NCBI GenBank assembly: GCA_951812505.1
Contig: CATOSI010000002.1
Location: 372,001-436,000 of the forward strand
Direction of reading: 5' to 3'
From: an uncultured Dehalococcoidia bacterium
GTDB taxonomy: Bacteria > Chloroflexota > Dehalococcoidia > Lucifugimonadales > UBA1123
Length of the DNA stretch: 64,000 nucleotides
Position numbers and translations under genes: made by a program. The notes beneath the pieces were generated by a model that was given only the letters and a program-made list of their open reading frames with translations, was not told the origin of the DNA and made no database searches. The first letter of the stretch is position 1. Each line of letters starts with the position of its first letter. Shown piece by piece: positions 29,109 through 37,997 of the stretch.

Positions 29109-30356
29109 TTAGTTGGTGGGGCGTTCGCCGAGGGTGAAGGATGTGGTGAATTGTTCGTCGCCGCGGAGGGCGAGCACTTCCATTGATTCTCCGGGCGGGT
29201 GCATCATGAGGAACTTGAGCAGTTCTCCGGTGGAGGGCATTGGCTCGCCGTTTGCGGAGAGAATAACGTCTCCCGGGCGGAGTCCGGCGTCCCATGAGGG
29301 GCTTCCGGGTACGACGTGGGTGAGGAGGACGCCCTCGGTGTTCCTGTCGAGGCCAAGTTGGGTTATGTAGGCGGGGGTGAGGTCTGAGAAGAGGACTCCC
29401 ATGTAGCCGCGTCGCACGGCCCCGCTTTCGACGAGCTGGTCGGCCACCATTTTGGCGTCGTTGATGTTCACGGCGAAGCCGATGCCGTATCCCAGACGCA
29501 GTATGGATGTGTTGATTCCCACGACTTCCGCCTGGACGCTGACCAGCGGGCCGCCGCTGTTGCCCATGTTGATGGAGGCGTCGGTCTGTATGAGGTCCAC
29601 GAGTGTGATGCCGCTCTCAGCGCCGATGGTGCGGCCGAGGGCGCTGACGACTCCCTTGCTGACGGTGGGCGCGCCCCGGAGTCCGAGGGCGTGGCCGATG
29701 GCTATGACGTCCTGTCCGACGAGAAGGGCGGAGGAGTCGCCGAGCAGCGCGGGGTGGAGACCTTCGGCGGGGATCCTGAGGACCGCGAGGTCGGTGTGTC
29801 GGTCACGCCCTATGACCTCCGCGTCCAGTGCGCTGCCGTCGTAGAGGGTTACGGTGATGTCCTCGATACCCTCTATGACATGGTTGTTGGTGAGCACGTG
29901 CCCGTCGGCGTCAATTATGACTCCGGTGCCGAGCCCGACCGGGGAGGCGGCCTGGCGTCCCGTGTCTATTTCGGTGACTATCTTCACGACGGACGGCGCG
30001 ATCATCCTGACGACCTCGGTTGCGGGCAGGTCGGCTTCGGGCTGTGTGTGAGTATGCGGTGGCGTGGGAGCGGGGACGGGTGTCGCGGTCGGCTCAGGCG
30101 TGGGAGTGGGCAGGGGCGTATGCGTGGGAACAGGCGTGGCGGTCGGAACGGGTGTCGCGGTTGGCGCAGGCGTCATGGTTGGGACCGGCGTCGGAGATGG
30201 GAGCGGGGTATGCGTCGGCGGGGGTTCTGTCCGTGAGACGGCGAGGGGTATGGCGGTCGGCGCCGGGGCGGGCGCGGGCTCGGGCTCGCTGCCGCAGGAT
30301 GCTACCAGTATGACGGTTGTCAGTACTGCTGCCAGTGTCGCGATGTGAATTTTCAT
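29109..30356 (-). CDS. HtrA/DegP-type serine protease lipoprotein
   Basis: 415 residues. Lipoprotein signal ATLAAVLTTVILVASCGSEP, then a ~90-residue Pro/Thr spacer (PTPVPTMTPAPTATPVPTAT) typical of Chloroflexota surface proteins. Trypsin-like domain with His in LTNNHVIEG, Asp in RHTDLAVLRI and Ser in NMGNSGGPLV; one C-terminal PDZ (GYMGVLFSDL ... PGSPSWDAGLRPGDVILSAN). Handles misfolded or damaged proteins outside the membrane. ATG 30356 is chosen because the signal peptide begins there (MKIHIATLAAV); GGGAG precedes it by 7 nt. Divergent from the next gene. Confidence 0.9.
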   Translation of the reverse strand: MKIHIATLAAVLTTVILVASCGSEPEPAPAPAPTAIPLAVSRTEPPPTHTPLPSPTPVPTMTPAPTATPVPTATPVPTHTPLPTPTPEPTATPVPAPTPPHTHTQPEADLPATEVVRMIAPSVVKIVTEIDTGRQAASPVGLGTGVIIDADGHVLTNNHVIEGIEDITVTLYDGSALDAEVIGRDRHTDLAVLRIPAEGLHPALLGDSSALLVGQDVIAIGHALGLRGAPTVSKGVVSALGRTIGAESGITLVDLIQTDASINMGNSGGPLVSVQAEVVGINTSILRLGYGIGFAVNINDAKMVADQLVESGAVRRGYMGVLFSDLTPAYITQLGLDRNTEGVLLTHVVPGSPSWDAGLRPGDVILSANGEPMPSTGELLKFLMMHPPGESMEVLALRGDEQFTTSFTLGERPTN

Positions 30357-30497
30357 TGGGCCGCTCCCAGTTGGGAGTTGTAATGAATGATAGTACAAAG
30401 TTCCCCTGCGTGTGGGTTTCGTGCTCGCCATCCATGTATTATCTATAACGTTCTGACGGACTTCCGGTTATGCAACGAGTATATCAAGGCAGGCGAA

Positions 30498-31307
30498 ATG
30501 ACTTTAGACGATCTGGCGCGGTTCAATCAGGAGCGGTGGGACGAGTTGGCGCGGTCGGGCGTGGAGTACGCGAGGCCGTATCTGGATATGGATGAGGATT
30601 CGGCGCGGGAGCTGGTTGATCCTGAGGGGTTCATCGGGGACACGCGCAGGCTGAACGTGCTGTGCCTGGCGGCGGGCGGAGGCCAACAGACGGCGGCTTT
30701 CGGTCTGCTTGGGGCGAATGTCACTTGCATAGACTTGTCGGGGGAGCAGCTAGAGAGAGACCGCATCGCGGCGGAGCGCTATGGCCTGGACATAAGGACT
30801 GTGCAGGGGGATATGCGCGACCTGTCGGAGTTCGGGGTGTCGGAGTTCGATGTCGTGTATCACGGGCATTCGCTGAACTTCGTGCCGGACGCGCGGGTGG
30901 TGTTCGGGCAGGTGAGGCGCGTACTCAGAGAGGGCGGCCTCTACCGCCTTTCGTGCGTCAATCCATATTTCCACGGCATCAGCGAAGAGGACTGGAACGG
31001 CGATGGCTATTCGCTTCGGAACAGGTATGAGGAGGTCGAGGTCTTCTATTCGGACGGAGACGAGTGGACGTTCAGCGCGCCGGACGGCTCGCCGCGCCGC
31101 GTTCAGGGGCCCAGGGAGTTCAGGCACAGTATGGAGACGCTCCTGAACGGGCCTATCGAACTGGGTTTCACACTGCTGCAGATGAGCGAGGAGGCGCATT
31201 TCGACCCGGAGGCGGAGCTTGTGCCGGGGACGTGGAAGCACCTGCAGTCGGTCGCACCGCCTTACCTGGGGTTCTGGTGGAGGTATGGGCTGGGAAGCTC
31301 CGTCTAG
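30498..31307 (+). CDS. Class I SAM-dependent methyltransferase
   Basis: 269 residues: MTLDDLARFNQERWDELARS, SAM motif VLCLAAGGGQQTAAFGLLGA with VTCIDLSGEQL, FDVVYHGHSLNFVPDA, RVLREGGLYRLSCVNPY. The AAGGGQQ variant of motif I with an N-terminal W-(D/N) segment is common in ubiE/COQ5-like small-molecule methyltransferases. Start ATG 30498; upstream in-frame codons cross the promoter region of the divergent protease gene. Substrate unknown. Its 3' end overlaps the convergent aldo/keto reductase by 4 nt. Confidence 0.82.
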   Translation: MTLDDLARFNQERWDELARSGVEYARPYLDMDEDSARELVDPEGFIGDTRRLNVLCLAAGGGQQTAAFGLLGANVTCIDLSGEQLERDRIAAERYGLDIRTVQGDMRDLSEFGVSEFDVVYHGHSLNFVPDARVVFGQVRRVLREGGLYRLSCVNPYFHGISEEDWNGDGYSLRNRYEEVEVFYSDGDEWTFSAPDGSPRRVQGPREFRHSMETLLNGPIELGFTLLQMSEEAHFDPEAELVPGTWKHLQSVAPPYLGFWWRYGLGSSV

Positions 31308-32230
31308 GGGTCGTCCTTAATCCAGGACATCCTGAAGCCGTCCATGATGGTCTCGATCTCGTCCAGGTCGGATTGGGTCAGGCGCCAGTCGGCAGCGCTG
31401 GCGTTGTGTCGAACCTGCTCGGGGGACTTGGCTCCGACGAGGGCGGACGAGACGGCGGGGTTGGCGAGCACCCAAGCTATCGCAAGCTGAACTATGTCTC
31501 TGTCACGGTCTCTTGCCCAGGCGTCCAGACGCTGGGCGATGTCGTGAGCCTGTTCGAAGAGTTCGCCCCTGAAGAAGTTGAAGAGTCTGCGTTCGTCGTC
31601 GGAGGCGAAGCGATGTCCGGGCTTGTGCTTGCCTGCCAGCACGCCCTTGGACAGCACGGAGTGGGGAATTACTCCTATGCCGTTCTGGAGACAGTGTGGT
31701 AGTACGTCGTCCTCGAGGTCGCGCCACATCATGTTGTAGCGGGGCTGAGAGCTGTGGATGGTGGCGTACCGCATGGCCTCCCTGGTCTGTTCGGGAGAGA
31801 AGTTGGACACGCCGATGTAGCGTATCTTACCCGAGTCCCTGAGGCGGACGAGGTTTTCCATCGTGCCGGCGATGGGCCATTCGGGCGACGGGCTGTGCAG
31901 CTGGTAGAGGTCTATGTAGTCGGCGCCGAGAGTGCGGAGGCTGTTTTCGACGGCGCGGTCTATGTGTTCGGCGGAGTGGTCGCTGCCGGAAAGCTTGGTG
32001 GCCAGAAAGACTTCGTCCCGCCTTCCTTTTATGGCCTTGCCGACGACGGTCTCGCTGGTCTGGTAGCCCTCGGCGGTGTCTATGAATGTCATGCCGACTT
32101 CGAGTGCGGCTCGGACGGCGGCGATGCCCTGTTCTTCGGGTACGTTGCCGAGTCCGCCTCCGACCGGCCAGGCTCCGAAGGCTACGACGGATACCAAGGG
32201 GCCGTTCCTGCCGAGTTCACGATTTTGCAT
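31304..32230 (-). CDS. Aldo/keto reductase
   Basis: 308 residues, NADPH-dependent reductase fold. Catalytic tetrad visible: Asp and Tyr in FIDTAEGYQTSE, Lys in FLATKLSG, His in IDLYQLHSPSP. Cofactor region near the C-terminus: AIAWVLANPAVSSALVGAKS then PEQVRHN. It resembles the AKR11/AKR12-like soluble reductases that handle aldehydes and sugar-derived ketones. Single-gene unit on the minus strand. A variant TATAAT promoter for the divergent gene lies just upstream. Confidence 0.9.
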   Translation of the reverse strand: MQNRELGRNGPLVSVVAFGAWPVGGGLGNVPEEQGIAAVRAALEVGMTFIDTAEGYQTSETVVGKAIKGRRDEVFLATKLSGSDHSAEHIDRAVENSLRTLGADYIDLYQLHSPSPEWPIAGTMENLVRLRDSGKIRYIGVSNFSPEQTREAMRYATIHSSQPRYNMMWRDLEDDVLPHCLQNGIGVIPHSVLSKGVLAGKHKPGHRFASDDERRLFNFFRGELFEQAHDIAQRLDAWARDRDRDIVQLAIAWVLANPAVSSALVGAKSPEQVRHNASAADWRLTQSDLDEIETIMDGFRMSWIKDDP

Positions 32231-32296
32231 GGATGCTGATGCTCCTTAAGTCTGGATGCGATTTACCGGATATAGGCATTATCCTGGCGGCATGGG

Positions 32297-32304
32297 TTAT
32301 AATC
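32297..32304 (+). promoter_or_regulatory. -10 element (TATAAT) of the coiled-coil nuclease-like gene
   Basis: GGGTTATAATCAAGCGG, a perfect -10 roughly 20 nt before ATG 32322; GAGGAAAG serves as ribosome site. Confidence 0.5.
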
Positions 32305-32321
32305 AAGCGGTAGAGGAAAGC

Positions 32322-33110
32322 ATGACGACCATCAATACCATACACGACCTGCATCGCATCCTGGTGGAACACCCGGAGTGGCGGGACGAACTGAGGCGAA
32401 TCCTTTTGACCGAGGAGTTGCTGGAGTTGCCTCAGCGCTTCGCGGAATACGCGAAATCCACGGATGAGAAGCTCGACGCGCTGTTCAGAGAGACTCGTCA
32501 GAACACGAGCGACATTTCGGAGTTGAAGGACCTCACCCGTCAGAACACGAGCGACATTTCGGAGTTGAAGGACCTCACCCGCCAGAACACGAGCGACATT
32601 TCGGAGTTGAAGGACCTCACCCGTCAGAACACGAACCATATCGGAGAAGTCAAGGGCATGTTCATGGAGAGGATATCCCGCGAGGACGGGGGTATCATCG
32701 CCAACGACATGGGACTTCAGTGGCGCAAGACGTTAGACCGGAATGAGGTTGCTCAGATCGCCGACAGGGCTAGGCTTAGCGGCGCTGCCGAGGATATATC
32801 GAGAGACCACATGCGGGCGTTCGTCCGCGCCGACTTGGTTTTCGAAGCGACGGACCGCAGCGGGAATGAGATTCACGTTGCCGTCGAGATTTCCTACACC
32901 GCCGATGAGAGGGATGTAGTCCGGGCGATGCGCCATGCAGAATACCTCACTCGATTCACCGGAACGCCCGCCTATGCCGCCATTGCCAGCGTTCACACAG
33001 ATAACCGGGTCGCGGACATCATGACTGAGGACTCTCCCCGGCCTCACGGCTCGGCCCCGGAGACAAAGGTGTTCTGGTCGAGGCTTCCAGAGCTGGAACC
33101 GGCAAACTAG
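32322..33110 (+). CDS. Coiled-coil protein with 14-residue tandem repeats and PD-(D/E)xK-like C-terminus
   Basis: 262 residues. N-term 1-45: TINTIHDLHRILVEHPEWRD then ELRRILLTEELLELPQRF. Then a coiled coil built from three identical 42-bp units (TRQNTSDISELKDL) plus partial ones. The C-terminal ~150 residues read HMRAFVRADLVFEATDRSGN, IHVAVEISYTADERDVVRAM, RHAEYLTRFTGTPAYAAIAS; spacing suggests a PD-(D/E)xK-type fold with E-x-S in place of ExK. The 47877-48824 gene has the same three-part design. No family name known to me. Start ATG 32322 (MTTINTI) matches the paralogue start MNTLNTI. Perfect DNA repeats make length changes likely. Confidence 0.68.
   Translation: MTTINTIHDLHRILVEHPEWRDELRRILLTEELLELPQRFAEYAKSTDEKLDALFRETRQNTSDISELKDLTRQNTSDISELKDLTRQNTSDISELKDLTRQNTNHIGEVKGMFMERISREDGGIIANDMGLQWRKTLDRNEVAQIADRARLSGAAEDISRDHMRAFVRADLVFEATDRSGNEIHVAVEISYTADERDVVRAMRHAEYLTRFTGTPAYAAIASVHTDNRVADIMTEDSPRPHGSAPETKVFWSRLPELEPAN
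32495..32635 (+). repeat. In-frame 42-bp tandem repeats
   Basis: Unit (AC)TCGTCAGAACACGAGCGACATT..., three full copies (starting about 32495, 32537, 32579) and a fourth partial, nearly identical at DNA level (one T/C change, CGTCAG/CGCCAG). They keep the reading frame and extend a heptad-like coil by 14 residues per unit. Confidence 0.9.
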
Positions 33111-33231
33111 TTACGGGCAACCCAATAGCCTTGCGCACTCTCGTACGTGTCCGCTATTCCAAACGACTCAAATAGGTTCAGAATATCGCTGGCAGACACA
33201 CCGGTGGTGACGAGCTTGGAGGTGGTTCACG

Positions 33232-34245
33232 ATGACACACAGAATTATCGCAGCGGCTACTCTCGTTCCCATCGTGGTGGTTGTTGTCGCCGTCGCATTG
33301 TACTTCGCCATGGACTGGGGTAACTCCAAGACCGGCGGCCCTCTTGAGGGGCGTATCACAGTCTGGTCAGACCGTGACGGGGACGGTGATATAGACGAGA
33401 AATACGTAATGACCCTCGACGAATCTGGCGTAACGCTGTTGACCCATTACAACGAGGCATTGGGCGGGGATGCGGAGCGATCTCCGGGAGATCTGTTCAC
33501 TCTGTCGATCAATACAGAGCAGGTAACAGAGCAGGTACAACTGGTGGGCGGGGACGCAAGCCGGGCTCCGGGCGGACTGCGCATCTTCACTTCAAACCTT
33601 GACGGTGACTATGAGATATACGTGATGAACCCTGATGAATCGGGCGTGACGTTGTTGACCCATAACCAGGCATGGGGCGAGTATGTATTTCAGACTCCGA
33701 AAGAGACCGTCTCGTTCAGGTCAGACGGAGGCGTAGGTTTTGAGGAATACTTGGCAACCAAGTATGGTTCCGTGACGCAGTTGACATATAACGAGGCAGA
33801 GGACAGTATGGCAAGCTGGGCTCCGGATGGACGCATCTGGTTCATTTCAGACCGCGACGGAGACCCCGAGATATACGTGATGAACTTCGACGGATCGGGC
33901 GTCACCCAACTCACACATAACGAGGCAGGGGACGGTAGTCCAAGCTGGTCGCCGGACGGACAGCGCATCGCCTTCACGTCACACCAAGATGGAGACGCTG
34001 AGATATACGTCATGAACTCCGATGGAACAGAGGTAAGGCAACTGACCCATAACCAGGCACTGGACGGCAGGCCAATCTGGTCGCCGAATGGACGACACAT
34101 CGCGTTCACGTCGGATCGCGATGGAGACGCTGAGATATACGTCATGAACTCCGATGGAACAGAGGTAAGGCAACTGACCCATAATGAGGCAGAGGACTTC
34201 GTCCAAAACTGGCTGCCCGTGCCGGACTCCCCGTCCTCAAGCTGA
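33232..34245 (+). CDS. Membrane-anchored PD40 beta-propeller protein
   Basis: 337 residues. N-terminal membrane anchor ATLVPIVVVVVAVALYFAMD (8-28), then TolB-like WD40/PD40 repeats, each with SDRDGDPEIYVMNFDGSGV and QLTHNEAGDGSPSWSPDGQR patterns. At least five units; the first ones are degenerate (FQTPKETVSFRSDGGVG). Probably extracytoplasmic binding or scaffold. The last two units share 62 identical nt spaced 132 bp apart, a very recent unit duplication. Start ATG 33232 follows GGAGG with a 10-nt gap (GGAGGTGGTTCACG). Confidence 0.75.
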   Translation: MTHRIIAAATLVPIVVVVVAVALYFAMDWGNSKTGGPLEGRITVWSDRDGDGDIDEKYVMTLDESGVTLLTHYNEALGGDAERSPGDLFTLSINTEQVTEQVQLVGGDASRAPGGLRIFTSNLDGDYEIYVMNPDESGVTLLTHNQAWGEYVFQTPKETVSFRSDGGVGFEEYLATKYGSVTQLTYNEAEDSMASWAPDGRIWFISDRDGDPEIYVMNFDGSGVTQLTHNEAGDGSPSWSPDGQRIAFTSHQDGDAEIYVMNSDGTEVRQLTHNQALDGRPIWSPNGRHIAFTSDRDGDAEIYVMNSDGTEVRQLTHNEAEDFVQNWLPVPDSPSSS

Positions 34246-34389
34246 TGTCCGTACAGGGATAGGCCGTCCCGTTTGCGGTCCGACCCGCGCCGTTCAACTT
34301 CCGCGGATTTGCGCGACCTTTCCAGCGGTCTGCTTCCGTGCTCTCCCGACTACACTCGGCACCCCTGGCATTGCAGTAATGGGGCGGCG

Positions 34390-35805
34390 CTATGCCGAGC
34401 GTTCCGGCCAAGCGGGTTGGTGGTAGCCGAGGGGCACGGAGGGGCGCGACCAGCGGGGTTTGGTCTCGGAGAGCTGCACCACGGGGGCGAGATGCCCCAG
34501 CTTGCCGTCGGGGACTTCGCTGGAGGTTGACCAGCGTTGTATCTCTTCGGGGGTGAAGTCCTGCGGTACGTTCTGAAGCTCGGATTCGGGGACCTGCCCG
34601 CGGTCCAAGAGCCAGCGTCCGGTCTGGGCGAGCGAGAGTCTGACAAGCCAGCTTCCGCCCTCTCGGACTCGCCGCGCCAGCGCGACCATGGACCCGAAAG
34701 CCATGAGATAGCCGGTGATGTAGTCTATGGCTGAGACGGGATAGAACTGAGGCCCCGGCTCGGCGCCCGGGAACAGCTCTCCCTGGCGGTCGGTTATGCC
34801 GCTTACGGTCTGTACGACGGTGTCGAAGCCGCGACGGGATGCCCACGGTCCCTTGCGTCCGAAGGCGGACAGTGAGATGTAGATGATGCCCGGTCGCAGC
34901 GCGGCCAGATCCTCCGGCGACAGCCCACGCCTGGCGAGTGTCCCGGGCCGGTATCCCTGGGAGAAAATATCTGCTTCGCGTACCAGTTCGCGCATGGTCT
35001 CCAGATCGCTCTCCTGGCGCAGGTCGAGGTGTGCGGAGAGCTTGCCGTGCCCGGTGTCGTACTCCTGCGCGGGGATGCTTGGGAGGTGTGGGGCGGTTAT
35101 CTTCATCACGTCGGCGCCGTGTTCGGCCAGAGTGCGGGCGCAGGTGGGGCCCGCGAGCACACGCGTGAGGTCGAGGACTCTTATGCCGGACAGCGGCCTG
35201 GAGCCTTCGGGCAGCGGTTCGGGCGGACTGTCGCCGATCTTCTCGATCTCCAGCAGGGGCAGCGAGGCTATGGCGGCGGACTGCGGGTGTCGCGCCCACT
35301 CTGCGATGGAGCGCACCATTCCGCCCGCGCCGTTCGCGGCGATGATGGCCTCCTCCAGTTCGAGGGCGTCCCACCTGGCTACCGCGCGGCGCACGGCCTC
35401 TCCGTCTTCTTCTTCGACGCCAAGCACGGCCAGAGCGGCGTCGCGGTGGTTGGGGAAGTTGCAGTGGAGGTAGCTCCAGCGTCCGTTCATGGCAGGATAC
35501 ACGCCCATAATCGGGTGTCGTTCGGCGCCGGCGGGCTTGCCGTCCATCGTCATGTACTTGCTGCTGCGCAGGGAGGCTGTGGCGTGACGGGTGTTGATGC
35601 CAACCTTTTGGCCGCGTCCAGCGCGGAGCTTCCACAGGTCGGAGGCTGCGAGTCCTACGGCGGCAAGGCTGGCAGCGGCGGTCTCACCAATCCTGAAGGG
35701 GGTGGGCAGAATAGGGTCCGCGCCGCCGCAGAACTCGACATCGGCGGCGCGTTTGGGGTCCCAGCCCGCTATCGGAAGCAGTGTGGATAGGGTGTTTTCG
35801 CTCAC
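34390..35805 (-). CDS. CaiB/BaiF (family III) CoA transferase
   Basis: 471 residues. Family III CoA transferases move CoA between acyl groups through an aspartyl-CoA intermediate. C-terminal half shows LSGIRVLDLTRVLAGPTCAR, TLAEHGADVMKI, HLDLRQESDLETMRELVREAD, FSQGYRPGTLARRG and YISLSAFGRKGPWASRRGFD. The N-terminal ~190 residues are an extra lid-like part with PIMGVYPAMNGRWSYLHC; this long N-domain form is common among actinobacterial and Chloroflexota members. Likely start GTG 35805 with AAGGAG 11 nt upstream. A TTG farther up (35835) lacks a ribosome site. Substrate is unknown. Confidence 0.82.
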   Translation of the reverse strand: MSENTLSTLLPIAGWDPKRAADVEFCGGADPILPTPFRIGETAAASLAAVGLAASDLWKLRAGRGQKVGINTRHATASLRSSKYMTMDGKPAGAERHPIMGVYPAMNGRWSYLHCNFPNHRDAALAVLGVEEEDGEAVRRAVARWDALELEEAIIAANGAGGMVRSIAEWARHPQSAAIASLPLLEIEKIGDSPPEPLPEGSRPLSGIRVLDLTRVLAGPTCARTLAEHGADVMKITAPHLPSIPAQEYDTGHGKLSAHLDLRQESDLETMRELVREADIFSQGYRPGTLARRGLSPEDLAALRPGIIYISLSAFGRKGPWASRRGFDTVVQTVSGITDRQGELFPGAEPGPQFYPVSAIDYITGYLMAFGSMVALARRVREGGSWLVRLSLAQTGRWLLDRGQVPESELQNVPQDFTPEEIQRWSTSSEVPDGKLGHLAPVVQLSETKPRWSRPSVPLGYHQPAWPERSA

Positions 35806-35877
35806 TGTCGCTGTTTCTCCTTGCAAATGTGTCAAGAGTCGCTTGTCGCTTAATGCCTAGCTGCATTCATCGCTTCC

Positions 35878-35990
35878 CCGCCCCTAGATTCCCGCCTTCG
35901 CGGGAATGACTGAATTGTAGTTGAGGTTTCACCCCCATCCTAGCCTTCCCCCGTCAAGGGGGAAGGGATTTTCAACATACAAGTGATGTA
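35878..35990. repeat. Core hairpin plus CCTTCCCCC hairpin
   Basis: CCCCTAGATTCCCGCCTTCG...GGGAATGACTGAATTG (35880-35918), then CCTTCCCCCGTCAAGGGGGA with AGGGATTTT. The second hairpin plus its T-run could act as a terminator. No gene between 35806 and 36043. Confidence 0.65.
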
Positions 35991-36043
35991 GAGCAGTATT
36001 GTACGTCATGTTCGTGTGGATGCAGTCTCAGGGGTGTTCAGGC

Positions 36044-37264
36044 TTATGCCCGCTGTTTGGCTTCGGCTTCTTTCGCTGCCTGTTCCTTTGCCTCGTCTAT
36101 GGCGAGCGCCTCGGCGGCGCGCTCGTTCTCCAGAATCTTGGTCCTGACGGCCTGTGTGGCGCGGGTCCAGGTCTCGCGGTTGTCGGTCACGAACCTGTGG
36201 GACTCGTGGTAGTCGTCCAGCAGGCCGTTGACCTGCGGAATGACGTAGCGGGCGACCATGTCCCAGCTCCGGCGGGTGTTCTCTCGGTTTGCCCAGTCGT
36301 GCACGAATCCTATGACGCATCCGAAGCCTCCGGTGATCTCCATCATTTCGCGTATCCTGGTGACGAGGTCGTCGGGCGTGCCAATGACGGCGGTGCTGAG
36401 TTCGGCGAATGCCACGCCGTCCACGGCTTCGTCCGGGGTGTCGTAGATCGGGCCCACGCCTCCCGCGAGGGTGCCGATGGAGTACTCGTTGTTGTGTCTC
36501 ATCAGGCCGGCACCCGCCTGCTGTCGCGCTTCCTTACGGGTTTCTGCGATGTGCCAGTTCAGGACGATGCGCCAGTTCTTGCGGTCAACGGTGTTGCCGT
36601 GAAGCGCGGCGGACTCTTCGGCGAAGCTCCACTGGAGGGGCAAGGCCCTGATTCCCTCCTGGGTGAGCGAACCTATGGAAAGCACTCCCGCGCGGTGCTT
36701 TCCGGCGAGCGTCATGCCCGACGGGCTAGAGATCGAGGCGACCGCGAACTCCATGTCTTTCTGCAGGGGCTTCAGCTGGAGCTTGGCATCGCGGAGCGTG
36801 AACCACTCGGATTCGTAGGTGAAGCGCTCGTCGGACTCGAACAGGCGTCGGATGATGCCCATCGCTTCGTCCTGGCGGTCGCGCAGCACCATCGGGTCTA
36901 TGCCGAGCGTGTGGGCATCGGACGGCAGCGCACCCGGGCCCGAGCCGAATATCACGCGACCGTGTGACTGGTGGTCGAGCTGGACCATTCGCTGGGCGAC
37001 CATGAAGGGATGGTGGTAGGGCAGAGACACGACGCCCGTGCCGAGCTTGATGCGGTGCGTGCGCTCGGCGGCCGCGGCGAGGAACACTTCGGGGGAGGCA
37101 ATTATCTCCCAGCCCGTGGAGTGGTGTTCGCCGCACCAGAATTCGTCGTAGCCAAGCCTGTCCATGAGTTCGACCAGTTCCAGGTCGCTCTGCAACTGCA
37201 GGGTGGGGTTTTCGCCAATCGGATGGTGTGGCGCGAGGAATGCGCCGAATCGCAGGTCTGCCAA
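36044..37264 (-). CDS. LLM-class (luciferase-like) flavin monooxygenase
   Basis: 406 residues, F420- or FMN-dependent barrel enzyme: RFGAFLAPHHPIGENPTLQL, LVELMDRLGYDEFWCGEHHS, HRIKLGTGVVSLPYHHPFMV, QRMVQLDHQSHGRVIFGSGP; C-terminal helical part GFGCVIGFVHDWANR. EHHSTGWE around residue 47 is the usual flavin-side motif. These enzymes oxidise hydrocarbons, sulfonates or Baeyer-Villiger substrates; a flavin reductase partner is not adjacent. Expansions of this family are a feature of SAR202 genomes. C-terminal tail is charged and Ala-rich (AKEQAAKEAEAKQRA). Confidence 0.88.
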   Translation of the reverse strand: MADLRFGAFLAPHHPIGENPTLQLQSDLELVELMDRLGYDEFWCGEHHSTGWEIIASPEVFLAAAAERTHRIKLGTGVVSLPYHHPFMVAQRMVQLDHQSHGRVIFGSGPGALPSDAHTLGIDPMVLRDRQDEAMGIIRRLFESDERFTYESEWFTLRDAKLQLKPLQKDMEFAVASISSPSGMTLAGKHRAGVLSIGSLTQEGIRALPLQWSFAEESAALHGNTVDRKNWRIVLNWHIAETRKEARQQAGAGLMRHNNEYSIGTLAGGVGPIYDTPDEAVDGVAFAELSTAVIGTPDDLVTRIREMMEITGGFGCVIGFVHDWANRENTRRSWDMVARYVIPQVNGLLDDYHESHRFVTDNRETWTRATQAVRTKILENERAAEALAIDEAKEQAAKEAEAKQRA

Positions 37265-37404
37265 AGTTATTTCTCCTGTGTACGTGGTGCGTTATTTAGG
37301 AATCCAAGCCCATCAGAACCGGATTGTCAATGCCCGGGCTGTGGTAGATACGAATTCAAAAAGCCCTTTAGGACTATGCCCGCTGTTGTGAAGTGGCAGA
37401 CGCC

Positions 37405-37465
37405 CAAGCTGATCACCCTCACCCTAGCCCTCTCCCATCGAGGGAGAGGGAACTTCTGAAATCTT
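37405..37465. repeat. CCCTCTCCC-type hairpin
   Basis: TCACCCTCACCCTAGCCCTC then TCCCATCGAGGGAGAGGGAA; one of about a dozen copies. Confidence 0.65.
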
Positions 37466-37500
37466 CGCTGTGGTAGAATCCGGTGAGCAAGGAGGAGTCC

Positions 37501-37632
37501 ATGACCACCGGGGCCGCCGCTGCCATAGTATATCCAGAAACGGACGGTATGCCATTGCCCGACGGAGAATATCAGGCGCCGCTGTATGTCAGGATAGTAA
37601 GCATCCTGCTCAGACGTTTGCGGGGTGAGTAG
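37501..37632 (+). pseudogene. N-terminal Uma2 remnant with intact promoter
   Basis: 43 codons: AAAAIVYPETDGMPLPDGEY then QAPLYVRIVSILLRRLRGE and TAG at 37630-37632. xxVYPExDGxPxPDGExQ is the family N-terminus, after which the nuclease core should follow but does not. The upstream signals are intact (TGTGGTAGAATCC at 37470-37482 and AAGGAGGAGTCC before ATG), so a short peptide may still be made. 37633-37997 contains no other gene I can support. Confidence 0.5.
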
Positions 37633-37997
37633 TCTGTCCCGGACCCAACCCCCGACGTAATTTGAAGACACGACGACCGCCAGACCTCTCTTAACTAACC
37701 TTCTCCACCGCATTCGTACCTTCGCAGGCTTCGCCATTTCAGACACGATGCCGTTTCACGGGTTGCAGGAAGCAGACTGCTGCCCTGCATTGGCGCGCCA
37801 TGTTTTGCTCCAGTACCTCTACGGCGTATTTTGTGCGTCTGCACGTATGAAACACGCCGAATGTTACAGATGTGACTCACGATTTTCACCGAATGCGCCA
37901 ATGTTGATGTTCGGTTTGTACACGCTCCGGCCCCACACTATCGCCATGCGTCCGGCCAGGACGAACGATTCAGCGATAGGAGCAAGGAGGTCGCAAG

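Noticed and set aside
34142-35635. A 497-codon minus-strand frame overlapping the CoA transferase
   Set aside because: Its product is Arg/Pro/His-rich low-complexity sequence, typical of the wrong frame of a GC-rich gene; the CoA transferase frame shows all family motifs.
37640-37997. Short overlapping frames between the Uma2 remnant and the VWA gene
   Set aside because: No consistent coding signal, ribosome site or recognisable motif; probably non-coding DNA upstream of the VWA gene.
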